Assembly: GCA_016210785.1 (NCBI GenBank)
Contig: JACQTN010000609.1
Span: 1-21,603, forward strand
Source of the DNA: Armatimonadota bacterium
Lineage (GTDB): Bacteria; Sysuimicrobiota; Sysuimicrobiia; Sysuimicrobiales; JACQTN01
DNA: 21,603 bases
Reading direction: 5' to 3'
A program made the position numbers and the translations under genes. Positions 1-6,866 of this stretch are shown in pieces. Positions within the stretch are counted from its first letter, which is position 1; each line of letters begins with the position of its first letter. Below the pieces are notes generated by a model that did no database searches, had not been told where the DNA came from, and saw nothing but the letters and a program-made list of their open reading frames with translations.

Positions 1-120
1 GATCATCTCCACGATCTCCCGGTCCAGGCCCTTGCGGGCCTTGAACACGTACTTTTCGGGATCGCGGAACCCCCACTGATACTCCTGGGGCATGATGCCC
101 AGCGGGTTGGTCGTCGCCAT
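1..120 (-). CDS. sufB: Fe-S cluster assembly protein SufB (N-terminal 40 residues only)
   Basis: Partial gene running off the left edge. The 40 visible residues begin MATTNPLGIMPQEYQWGF and continue with a DPEKYVFKARKGLDREIV segment, resembling the start of SufB, where a Phe-Lys-x-x-Lys-Gly-Leu pattern is typical. SufB is the scaffold and persulfide-accepting subunit of the cytosolic SufBCD complex. The ATG at 118-120 is preceded by GTGGAGG about 9 bases upstream, which fixes the start. It lies 112 bases downstream of sufC in the same direction, and the gap carries a stem-loop (200-228), so co-transcription with sufC from the promoter at 1181-1209 is likely. The order sufC-sufB is known from many bacterial suf operons. 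The call rests on the short N-terminus plus the sufC neighbour. Confidence 0.85.
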   Translation of the reverse strand, partial: MATTNPLGIMPQEYQWGFRDPEKYVFKARKGLDREIVEMI

Positions 121-199
121 GGACGATACCTCCACTCTGCCCTCTCATCCTACAGCTTATCGCGCCGATGACGAATGGTCCAGCGCTGACCGGGGTCCC

Positions 200-228
200 C
201 AAGAACTCGCCAACTGTGCGAATTCTTG
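200..228 (-). other. Stem-loop between sufC and sufB
   Basis: Arms at 200-210 and 218-228 pair over 11 positions (one is a G-U pair in minus-strand RNA) around a 7-base loop. The hairpin begins 4 bases after the sufC stop codon. No T-run follows it, so it is more likely an intercistronic processing, stabilising or attenuating element than a full terminator. That role is inferred; only the pairing is seen. Confidence 0.45.
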
Positions 229-232
229 AGGC

Positions 233-1066
233 TTAGTGTTGGACCCAGAAGACCTTGCCCGCGCGCCGCACCGCGCCCACCTCCTCCACCTCGGAGGAGA
301 TGACCTCGTGCTGCTCCTTGATCTTCTCGTAGCCCACCTGCTCCAGCTCTTCCGCCAGTTCGGGCCCGCCCGACACCACGACCCGGCCGTCGTGGATGAC
401 GTGGACCTGCGTCGGCTTGATGTAGTGCAGGATCCGCGAGTAGTGGGTGATGAGCAGAATGCCCATGTTGCCCTTGGCGTCCTCGAAGAGCTTGTTGATG
501 CCTTCCGAGACGATGCGCACGCCGTCGATGTCCAGCCCCGAGTCGGTCTCGTCCATGATGGCGAATTCCGGCTCCAGCATGGCCATCTGCAAGATCTCGG
601 CGCGCTTCTTCTCGCCGCCGCTGAAACCCTCGTTGACGTACCGCCCCACGATGGACATGTCGAGCTGCGCGATGGCCAGCTTCGCCTTGAGCTGCTTCTG
701 GAACTCCGCGATGGGCATCAGTTCCTTCTCGTACCCCCGCCGGCCGGAGACCGCGGTGCGCAGGAAGCTGGCCATGGTGACGCCCGGGATGGCCACCGGA
801 TACTGGAAGGCAATGAACAGGCCCTTGCGCGCCCGCTCGTCCGGGGCCATGGCCAGCAGGTCTTCCTCGTTGTACAGTACCTCCCCCTTCACCACCTGGT
901 AGAAGGGGTTACCCATCAAAACGTTGGCCAGGGTGGACTTGCCCGACCCGTAGGGCCCCATCAGCGCGTGACTCTGCCCCCGCCCCAGCTCCAGGTTGAC
1001 GCCTTTGAGGATCAGCCGGTCCTCGATGGCCACGTGAAGATCGCGGATGCTCAGGTTCCCCTGCAT
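233..1066 (-). CDS. sufC: Fe-S cluster assembly ATPase SufC
   Basis: ABC-type ATPase of the SufBCD complex; it drives the conformational cycle of SufB/SufD during cytosolic Fe-S cluster assembly. Numbered from the chosen start (277 residues): Walker A GPYGSGKST at 37-45, signature FSGGEKKR at 148-155, Walker B plus the SufC-typical DETDSGLDID at about 172-181, and the switch His in LLITHYSR at 208. The frame also opens at an ATG at 1084, but the ATG at 1064-1066 has GGAGG six bases upstream and removes an unconserved six-residue extension, so I use 1066. Two oddities: Walker A has Tyr where Asn is usual (GPNGSGKST), and there is a basic C-terminal tail of about 20 residues beyond the usual end near 250. 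It is the first gene after a strong promoter and precedes sufB. Confidence 0.95.
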   Translation of the reverse strand: MQGNLSIRDLHVAIEDRLILKGVNLELGRGQSHALMGPYGSGKSTLANVLMGNPFYQVVKGEVLYNEEDLLAMAPDERARKGLFIAFQYPVAIPGVTMASFLRTAVSGRRGYEKELMPIAEFQKQLKAKLAIAQLDMSIVGRYVNEGFSGGEKKRAEILQMAMLEPEFAIMDETDSGLDIDGVRIVSEGINKLFEDAKGNMGILLITHYSRILHYIKPTQVHVIHDGRVVVSGGPELAEELEQVGYEKIKEQHEVISSEVEEVGAVRRAGKVFWVQH

Positions 1067-1180
1067 CACCAGCCTCCGTTCCATGCGTGCGCCGGACTTC
1101 GGTGCGCCGGCCTCGTTTCAGCGAGATGGTGGAGGCTCTTCGCCCCTTTCATCGCAGAAAACCGGTCGCGGTCCGCGTTC

Positions 1181-1209
1181 ATTGTAGGATGGGAGTTAAT
1201 AAATGTCAA
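1181..1209 (-). promoter_or_regulatory. Near-consensus sigma70-type promoter for sufCB
   Basis: On the minus strand there is a perfect TTGACA (1204-1209), a 17-base spacer (1187-1203) and TACAAT (1181-1186). The spacer and flanks are clearly A+T-rich against a very G+C-rich background. Predicted transcription starts near 1174, giving a leader of about 108 bases before sufC. It lies just upstream of the minus-strand ada stop codon (1214), so sufCB need not depend on read-through. I see no convincing IscR/SufR-type operator. Confidence 0.8.
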
Positions 1210-1213
1210 GGTT

Positions 1214-2251
1214 TCAAAAGCACCCGTGCCGTGCTTTTCGGCCCGCGTCCAGCGCGGCGTCGATGTGCCGTCCCAGGCGCGCTCGCTCGCGCGCGGGTGA
1301 GAACGCAGCACGCGCCGCGGCCCGCATGAATCCTGCCAGGTCGCCGTCGGAGAACCGGAAGACCTCCCGCACCAGGGCCAGTTCCCGGGTCAGCGTGGTC
1401 CCCAGGAGCAGAGGATCATCGCTGTTGATGGTAACGGCAACGCCGTGCCGCATCAACGCCCGCAGCGGGTAGTGGGCCAAAGACGGGACCAGGCCGAGAC
1501 GCAGGTTGCTGGTGGGGCAAACCTCCAGCGTGATCCCGCGGTCGCGCAACAGGTCCAGCAGCGCGGGATCCTCCACGGCGCGGAGGCCGTGGCCGATGCG
1601 CTGCGCCCCCAGATGGTATACGGCGGTCCAGATGCTGGCGGGACCGGCGAACTCGCCGGCGTGCACGGTCACCCCCCACCCCGCATCCCGCGCCAGCGCC
1701 GCCACGCGCGCGAAGAGCGGTGGCGGGTAGTTGGCCTCGTCACCGGCCACGTCCACGCCCACCACGGGGCAGTCCCGGCAGGCCAGGGCCTCCCGGACCA
1801 CGCGCTCGCCTTCCTCCGGCCCGCGCTCCCGCACCACGGTCACGATGATGCCCGAGCGGATGCCATGGGCCCGCTCCGCCTCCGCCATGCCCGCGGCCAT
1901 GGCCTCCAGCACGCCGTGCACGCCGAGCAGGCTGAAGGCCCTCCGGCCTCCGACCCGAACCTCCGCGTAGCGGACGTTCTGGGCGGCGAGTTCGGCCAGC
2001 AGGCTGGCGGTGATGGCGCGGATGTTATCAGGCGTGTAGAGGCGGTCGGGGATCTTGCCGGCGCGGCCCGCGTAGCGGAGGCGGCGGAGCCGGTCGTAGC
2101 CCGCAAAACGGGATGGGTCCGCCACCAGGTGCGGCTCGAGGGGATCCGGATCATCCCGATCGCTCAGGAGCCGGCGCAGGCGCAGCGAGGTCTCCAGGTG
2201 AACGTGCAACTCGATCTTGGGCAGGGCGCGCAGGAACTCGCCACCGGACAT
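1214..2251 (-). CDS. add: Adenosine deaminase family metal-dependent hydrolase
   Basis: Amidohydrolase-fold deaminase, 345 residues from the chosen start, acting on adenosine, adenine or a related aminopurine in the cytosol. Zinc-site motifs are all present: PKIELHVHLE with His16 and His18, VTVHAGE with His197 and catalytic Glu200, RIGHGL with His221, and SDDP with Asp278. LEVCPTSN follows the GHG motif as usual in the family. The family's HLEGS reads HLETS here. An ATG at 2269 is also in frame, but the ATG at 2249-2251 has GAGAGAGGG at a good distance. It lies 32 bases after the Nfu-domain gene, probably in one transcript. Adenosine, adenine and aminodeoxyfutalosine deaminases share these motifs, so the exact substrate is not settled and the symbol is provisional. 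Confidence 0.85.
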   Translation of the reverse strand: MSGGEFLRALPKIELHVHLETSLRLRRLLSDRDDPDPLEPHLVADPSRFAGYDRLRRLRYAGRAGKIPDRLYTPDNIRAITASLLAELAAQNVRYAEVRVGGRRAFSLLGVHGVLEAMAAGMAEAERAHGIRSGIIVTVVRERGPEEGERVVREALACRDCPVVGVDVAGDEANYPPPLFARVAALARDAGWGVTVHAGEFAGPASIWTAVYHLGAQRIGHGLRAVEDPALLDLLRDRGITLEVCPTSNLRLGLVPSLAHYPLRALMRHGVAVTINSDDPLLLGTTLTRELALVREVFRFSDGDLAGFMRAAARAAFSPARERARLGRHIDAALDAGRKARHGCF

Positions 2252-2283
2252 TTCGCGCCCTCTCTCCATGCAGGGTCCGCCGA

Positions 2284-2568
2284 TCAGTCCTGCGACTCGA
2301 AGTGGCCCCGGATGCTCTCCTCCGCGCGGGGGGCGATCGTCCCCCAGTCCGCCGCGGGATCACGGGTCACCGTGATGAAGTCGTTGAGCAGGAAGACCAT
2401 CTTGACGCCGGGGATGGTAAACAGGCGCGCCGCCAGCGGATGCGCCGCGGCCTGCTCCGCGCTCTGGTAGGTCTGGCTGCGGCCCTCCGCCACCTTCCGG
2501 TTGACGACAAACTTGAGGGCGTTGACGTTGGGCGTGGGATGCACTTCGACCATCACGGGGTCTGCCAT
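2284..2568 (-). CDS. Stand-alone Nfu N-terminal domain protein
   Basis: A 94-residue protein matching the N-terminal domain of Nfu/NifU-like scaffolds. TPNVNALKF (12-20) is the domain's signature (TPNPNALKF in most), followed by the typical SAEQAAAHPLAARLF, IPGVKMVFL and NDFITVTR pattern. The C-terminal CxxC NifU domain that binds the Fe-S cluster is absent, and the protein stops where the first domain normally ends. Start ATG at 2566-2568 with GAGGTGA upstream. In full-length Nfu this domain is thought to help target or bind client proteins. Its position just ahead of ada and the suf operon fits a role in Fe-S assembly or delivery, but that is inference. Confidence 0.8.
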   Translation of the reverse strand: MADPVMVEVHPTPNVNALKFVVNRKVAEGRSQTYQSAEQAAAHPLAARLFTIPGVKMVFLLNDFITVTRDPAADWGTIAPRAEESIRGHFESQD

Positions 2569-2689
2569 GGAGCGCTCACCTCAGCCCTGGGGGGACCGGC
2601 GTCGTCTGGGACTGCGGATGGGGTTCGGGGCGGGAGAAGCCGGGTCCTTCAGGTGTAGGGCCGGCACGCCCCGTGTCGCGGCCCGCGGC

Positions 2690-3700
2690 TCACCGCACGG
2701 TGATGATGCCCTTCATGCCCTGTGGCACGTGGACGATACACCAGTAGCCGTAGGTCCCAGGCTTGGTGAACGTCAGCGCGTACGCCTTCGGCCCGGGCAC
2801 GCCCGGCGGCATGAGGATCCCCGAGTTGTGGTACCCCTCGTCCTTGTAGGTCGCACCGCCCAGCGGCACGACCACCTTGGGGTTGAAGTAGATCTTCGGG
2901 GGACCCTGCGCCTGGGGCTCGGGCGTCACGAACTCCGGCGGCTTGTCCGTCCCGCCGATGAACGTGACCGTGTGGATCTCCTGGGGATCCTGCATCACCC
3001 AGCGCACCGTGTCGCCCACCTTCACGGTGAGGTTCTCCGGAACGAACCGGATGATGGAGACCCGGGCGGCCGCCGAGCCGGGCAGGGGCACGGTGTGGAC
3101 CGCCCCCTTCGTCCCCTTGCTCATGGCCGGCTTCGCGCTCGCCAGCAGCTTCTGGCCCTGCTGCAACGCCTGGGCGAGTTGCTTCTCGGCCATCTTGTCG
3201 TAGTCGGCCTGGGTGCGGGTGATCGTGGTGCCCTTCGGCCGTACGATGACGGTGCCGGTGTGCCCAGGATGCAAGAGGCACACGTAGGTGTAGTTACCCG
3301 GTTTGGTGAAGGCCAGGGCGTAGCTCTTCCCCTTACCCTCCACGAAGCCGGAGCTGGCGATCCCCTTGCCCGCGTACTCCTTCCCACCCTGCGGGAACAC
3401 CACCACGGGGTTGAACAGGAACCTGTCCTTGCCCTGCGGCAGCACGATCTCCGGCCGCTTCGCCCCGGACAGGAAGGTCACCGTGTGGGGGAACTCCGCG
3501 GCCATGGTCCAGGTGATGCTGTCGCCGGCGTTGATGGCGATGGTGCGCGGGAAGTAGTCCTGCGCCTGCACCGCGTGGTCCGGCGTTTCTCCCCCGATGG
3601 CGACCTTCCAGGTCATGCCCGTGGACTGGGCGGTCCCCGGCAGCGCCAGTGCCGCCCATACCAGCGCGCCCGCCCCAAGGATGGCAACCAGTTTTCTCAA
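2690..3700 (-). CDS. Secreted two-domain cupredoxin (plastocyanin-like)
   Basis: 336 residues with a Sec signal peptide (residues 1 to about 24, hydrophobic core then Ala-Gln), no lipobox, then two blue-copper domains joined by a helical, charged linker (about 158-195). Domain 1 (about 30-155) has FPHTVTF (His72) and YVCLLHPGH (Cys141, His144). Domain 2 (about 210-336) has EIHTVTF (His243) and CIVHVPQGM (Cys321, His324, Met329). Domain 2 thus has a full type-1 copper set, whereas in domain 1 the axial Met position is taken by His147. Start is TTG at 3698-3700 with GGGGGGAGG five bases upstream. Cupredoxins are extracytoplasmic electron carriers or copper binders. No terminal oxidase, nitrite reductase or multicopper oxidase is nearby to name a partner. 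Confidence 0.85.
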   Translation of the reverse strand: MRKLVAILGAGALVWAALALPGTAQSTGMTWKVAIGGETPDHAVQAQDYFPRTIAINAGDSITWTMAAEFPHTVTFLSGAKRPEIVLPQGKDRFLFNPVVVFPQGGKEYAGKGIASSGFVEGKGKSYALAFTKPGNYTYVCLLHPGHTGTVIVRPKGTTITRTQADYDKMAEKQLAQALQQGQKLLASAKPAMSKGTKGAVHTVPLPGSAAARVSIIRFVPENLTVKVGDTVRWVMQDPQEIHTVTFIGGTDKPPEFVTPEPQAQGPPKIYFNPKVVVPLGGATYKDEGYHNSGILMPPGVPGPKAYALTFTKPGTYGYWCIVHVPQGMKGIITVR

Positions 3701-4010
3701 CGCGACCTCCCCCCTTCATCCCAGAGAATGAACGTACCCGTCGCACGCAAATCAGACCGCCGCGCACACCTCCTCATCGGGCCACAGGCCCCTGACCGGA
3801 TACGACCGTCGGGGGAATCGGGCTCTCCGCCGGGAGGCGGAGTCCGGGGGGTGAGTACACACCGGTGCGGCGCGTCCTCCCCCCGAGCGGCACGCGATCC
3901 CTGCACGCCTCTGCCCAACGGAACATCCTGATTCTGCGCCGGCGCGCCCGCTCCTGCCAAAGCGACCTCAACATCTCGAGGGAGAGAGCGCGCCAGCCCG
4001 CGGCGCCGCG
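3701..4010. other. 310-base intergenic region with one hairpin
   Basis: Lies between the co-directional nucleotidyltransferase-like gene and the cupredoxin gene. I see no convincing small gene or promoter in it. It contains one perfect hairpin, CTCCGCC (3825-3831) and GGCGGAG (3836-3842) around a GGGA loop, without a T-run on either side. It could end or stabilise the upstream transcript. Open frames here have no ribosome site or recognisable product. Confidence 0.4.
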
Positions 4011-4913
4011 TCAGTGAAGCCTCTGGCCCTGCTGAGACCCCGGCAGCTCCGTGTACCAGGCGGCCAGGCGGGCGAAGCTGAGGATGGGTGGCAGCATGCT
4101 GCGGATGTGCGCCAGCGCCCGCTCCGGGGCGATGAACCCGCTGGTGGTGAGCAGTTGCCAGCGCGACTCCGCGGCCACCGCCATGTGCAGCGCCAGTTCC
4201 ATGGTCATGAGCCCCGTGTCCGCCAGCGGCAGGAAGACCTCCCAGCGCCGGTTGGGGCGGGGAATGCCCAGGATGGTCAGCATGGCCTTGGCGATGCCGG
4301 TGGCCGCCCCCGCCGCGTTGCTGAACCAGCCGATCACCTGTCCGACGCGCTCCGCGTCGCGGCTGGTAGCCTCCAGTTCCCGCGTGGCGGGCTCCAGGAT
4401 GGCGGCGGAGGCCAGCACGCGACCCAGCCGCCACCCGATGCGCAGGGGGTCCATGGGCCGGGCCGGCTGCGGCAGGATGTGCACGGCGGCGGCACCCACT
4501 TCAAAGGGGAGGCTGCGCGCCTTGAGGATGGTCCCCTTGGCCTCCTCCAGCATGGCCGGCCGCTCCTCCTGGATGCGGGCCATGGCCGCCGCGGCGAACT
4601 CGGTGCGCTCTTCCGCGTCGTTGTCCACCAGCAGGTCGCCGCTGGTGAGGATCTCGTACACGGCGGGAAGGATGTGGGTGTTGAGCGCGGAGGGCATGAG
4701 AATCCCCGGCTGGCCGCCCAGGGGATTGGACTCCGGAAGGCGCTCCAGGTACTCCCCGATCTCGTCGGGCCCCATGCTCTGGCGGAAGAGGAGGGAGATC
4801 TCGATGTCGGTGTCCGGCCACATCTGCGTGCTGGCGTAGCGGCCATAGAGGTAGACGGCCACCACCTCTGACTCGCGCACGAAGAAGGCCTTGAGGGCCT
4901 CGATGGCCTTCAC
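4011..4913 (-). CDS. Nucleotidyltransferase-fold (MNT-like) protein with helical C-terminal domain
   Basis: 300 residues. The N-terminus carries a minimal-nucleotidyltransferase-like motif: YLYGRYASTQMWPDTDIEI, with Gly24 and an Asp36-x-Glu38 pair where this family has G-S followed by a D-x-D/E metal site. The usual Ser after Gly is Arg25. Residues 100-300 look all-helical and might be a HEPN- or substrate-binding-like domain, but I do not see an RxxxxH HEPN motif. Start is GTG at 4911-4913 with CGAGGTG at proper distance. MNT proteins are often antitoxins or nucleotide-transferring enzymes; this one has no separate HEPN partner gene beside it, so a toxin-antitoxin role is not supported. Function unassigned. 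Confidence 0.6.
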   Translation of the reverse strand: MKAIEALKAFFVRESEVVAVYLYGRYASTQMWPDTDIEISLLFRQSMGPDEIGEYLERLPESNPLGGQPGILMPSALNTHILPAVYEILTSGDLLVDNDAEERTEFAAAAMARIQEERPAMLEEAKGTILKARSLPFEVGAAAVHILPQPARPMDPLRIGWRLGRVLASAAILEPATRELEATSRDAERVGQVIGWFSNAAGAATGIAKAMLTILGIPRPNRRWEVFLPLADTGLMTMELALHMAVAAESRWQLLTTSGFIAPERALAHIRSMLPPILSFARLAAWYTELPGSQQGQRLH

Positions 4914-5028
4914 CGTTCACCTCGGGTAACGACGATTGTACTCATACTACTACCCGCCGCCACGGCTCACAAGTCCTGTCGCCGCGCGCGGTGCCCCGTG
5001 GTCGCCTTGCCGCGGCCCGCGGCGCGCG

Positions 5029-6252
5029 CTACGCGATCGCGTCCAACCCCGCGATGACGCGGCCGCGCGCCACGGTTAGGTGGACGCGCCCGTCCGCGTC
5101 CAGCACCACCAGGTCCGCGTCGTGCCCCGGCGCCAGGCGTCCCTTCCGTCCGTCCGCGCCGATGACGCGCGCGGGATTCAGCGTGGCCAGCGCCGTTGCG
5201 GAGGCCAGCGGCAGGCCGCCGAACGCCGCGGTGTTGGCGACGGCGCGGGCCATGGTCAGCGCGCTGCCCGCCAGCGTCCCGTCGGGCAGCGCCACCGTCC
5301 CGCCGCTCGCCACCACCGTGCGGCCCAGCATCTCGTAGGTACCGTCGGGCTCGCCTGCCGCGCGCACGGCGTCGGTCACCAGCACCAGCCGCTCGCGCCC
5401 CTTGGCGCGCAAGGCCAGCCTCACGCCCGCGGGGTGGACGTGGATGCCGTCGGCGATCACCTCGGCGGTGACACGGTCATCGGTGAGGGCGACGCCCAGC
5501 ACGCCGGGCTTGCGGTGGTGCCAGGAGACCATGGCGTTGAAGACGTGGGTGACGTGACGCGCGCCCGCATCCACCGCGGCCCGGGCTTGCTCGTACGTCG
5601 CCGCGGTGTGTCCGATGGAGACGGTGACGCCCCGGCTCATCAGGTGGCGGAGCAGCGCGGCGGGCCACCGCTCCGGCGCCAGCGTGACCAGCCGCCACGT
5701 GCCGCCGGCCGACTCCCAGATCTCCTCCACGAGTTCGGGGGTGGGCACGCGGATGTGCTCGGCGGGATGGGCGCCCTTGAAGCCGGGGTTGATGAAGGGC
5801 CCCTCCAGGTGCAGGCCCAGGATCTGCGCGCCATCCCACCGTTCGGGCGGCTGCGCCGCGGCCTCGCGGACCGCGCCCACGGCGCGCACGATGCGCTCCC
5901 ACGGCCCGGTGGCGACCGTCGCGAGCATGGCGGTGGTGCCGTGGCGGGCGTGGAGCCGCGCCATGGTCGCGAGCGCCTCCACTGTACCGTCCATGGCATC
6001 CGCGCCACCGCCGCCGTGGACGTGGATGTCCACGTATCCCGGCGCCAGAATACCCTCGCCGGCGTCGAGGGCGGGCAGAGAACGAAACTCCGCCACGTCG
6101 GCCGCGCGCCCCGCGGCGATGATGCGGCTGCCCTCGACACAGACCGCGCCGTCAACGATCTCCTGCCCGGAGGTCAGAAGGCGGGCGCCGCGGATGAGAT
6201 AGCGCGACGGGAGAGATGCGGGATCGAGACCGAGGGCCCGGAGCGTCACCAT
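5029..6252 (-). CDS. nagA: N-acetylglucosamine-6-phosphate deacetylase
   Basis: Cytosolic amidohydrolase that converts N-acetylglucosamine-6-phosphate to glucosamine-6-phosphate and acetate in amino-sugar and cell-wall recycling. 407 residues from the chosen ATG. Motifs in order: PGYVDIHVHGGGG (71-83; His77, His79), HLEGPFINP with metal ligand Glu150, SIGHT (His215), THVFNAM (His236), VTDAVRAAG with catalytic Asp294, and LAGSALTM near 328-334. The frame stays open upstream to 6489, but that extension is low-complexity, unconserved and falls in the repeat block, so I start at 6250-6252, matching the usual family length. There is only a poor ribosome site, and a TATACT lies six bases upstream, suggesting a leaderless message. 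No nagB or transporter for GlcNAc is adjacent. Confidence 0.93.
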   Translation of the reverse strand: MVTLRALGLDPASLPSRYLIRGARLLTSGQEIVDGAVCVEGSRIIAAGRAADVAEFRSLPALDAGEGILAPGYVDIHVHGGGGADAMDGTVEALATMARLHARHGTTAMLATVATGPWERIVRAVGAVREAAAQPPERWDGAQILGLHLEGPFINPGFKGAHPAEHIRVPTPELVEEIWESAGGTWRLVTLAPERWPAALLRHLMSRGVTVSIGHTAATYEQARAAVDAGARHVTHVFNAMVSWHHRKPGVLGVALTDDRVTAEVIADGIHVHPAGVRLALRAKGRERLVLVTDAVRAAGEPDGTYEMLGRTVVASGGTVALPDGTLAGSALTMARAVANTAAFGGLPLASATALATLNPARVIGADGRKGRLAPGHDADLVVLDADGRVHLTVARGRVIAGLDAIA

Positions 6253-6863
6253 ACTTCCAGTATAGTGGAGGCGGCGGACGTTCACCTGAGGGAAGCGGGC
6301 CGGGCGGGACGCGGGCGCAGAGCCCGGCCTTGATGCCTCTCTGAGAAATGCCGCAAGAAAGCCACAGACCACGCACAGGGCGGTGGGGGCACCGCGGAGT
6401 TGGTGAGCGAGGTAGCGCGGCCCGCCTCGCGCGAAAGTCGCACGTGCCGGTGGTGGGCGCCCGCGGGGCCCCCGGAAAATGCTCCGCATTTTTCGGGGTG
6501 CGTTAGTAGCCCGTCTCGGAAAAGTCTGCTCCAGTCATGCGCAGGACCGGCTTCCCACGATGTGTCGGTATCGGAGCTGCGAGGTGAACTACGCAGCACC
6601 GAACTCGCGCCGCCGAGTCCGAGCATCACTGGTATTCCGGCACCCGCACCGTCGCGGGTGCGCCGCGAAGTTGGTGAGCGCGGTAGAGCAGAGCGCCTTG
6701 CACCGAGTTGAACGTGCCGGTCGGGGGGGACGCCGTGAGTCCGGTAAGCGCGGTGGAGCGCCTGCCTCGAAAGAGTGTGGCACGTGCCGGGCAAGACCCT
6801 CCCCACGTCGGGCACTTAGAGAAGGGTGGAAGGGCGTAAAGACACTCCACCCAACATTACCGG
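6253..6863. repeat. 611-base gene-free block of hairpins and degenerate repeats
   Basis: No credible gene lies between nagA and the MocR-type gene. Three related units of about 61 bases occur at 6389-6450, 6660-6720 and 6730-6790, each ending in the same CGTGCCGG and sharing GG(T)(G/A)AGCG(A/C)GGT near the middle. Between them are a 13-base-pair stem (6470-6482 with 6486-6498) and a perfect 8-base-pair stem (6640-6647 with 6654-6661). Four stretches (6535-6553, 6612-6629, about 6800-6811 and 6821-6866) recur in the same order at 18073-18232. It looks like a decayed or composite non-coding repeat element; no transposase, target duplication or terminal inverted repeat is evident. Confidence 0.7.
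6259..6264 (-). promoter_or_regulatory. Probable -10 element of a leaderless nagA promoter
   Basis: TATACT on the minus strand ends six bases before the nagA ATG, placing the predicted transcription start at or next to the A of the start codon. No good TTGACA-like -35 is visible at 16-18 bases. A -10 this close to the start codon is the hallmark of leaderless promoters in some bacteria. Inferred from spacing alone. Confidence 0.45.
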
Positions 6864-6866
6864 CTA
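6821..6866 (-). repeat. Terminal block of repeat family, copy 1, overlapping the mocR-type gene stop codon
   Basis: 46 bases matching 18187-18232 at 39 positions without a gap. In the minus-strand sense it starts with the TAG stop of the regulator gene and continues TAGCC-GGT, then forms a stem of about 8 pairs (6824-6833 with 6843-6852), weaker than in copy 2. It would act as a 3'-end hairpin for the regulator transcript. Confidence 0.7.

Noticed and set aside
2501..3931. Plus-strand open frame of over 470 codons opposite the cupredoxin gene
   Set aside because: It is a shadow of the cupredoxin gene, rich in Arg, Gly and His, without a recognisable domain.
4935..4940. TACAAT upstream of the nucleotidyltransferase-like gene as a promoter
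   Set aside because: No acceptable -35 lies at 16-18 bases; the hexamer alone is insufficient evidence.
6253..6489. N-terminal extension of nagA
   Set aside because: The frame is open, but the sequence is repeat-derived and unconserved. A -10 element and family length support the start at 6252.
6660..6790. tRNA- or T-box-like words (AGTTGGTGAGCGC, GGTAGAGC, GGGTGG)
   Set aside because: No cloverleaf can be closed, there is no T-loop GGTTC consensus, and no T-box TGGNACCGCG bulge or aminoacyl gene is downstream.
6253..6863. CRISPR array
   Set aside because: The units are degenerate, irregularly spaced and only three in number, with no cas genes.
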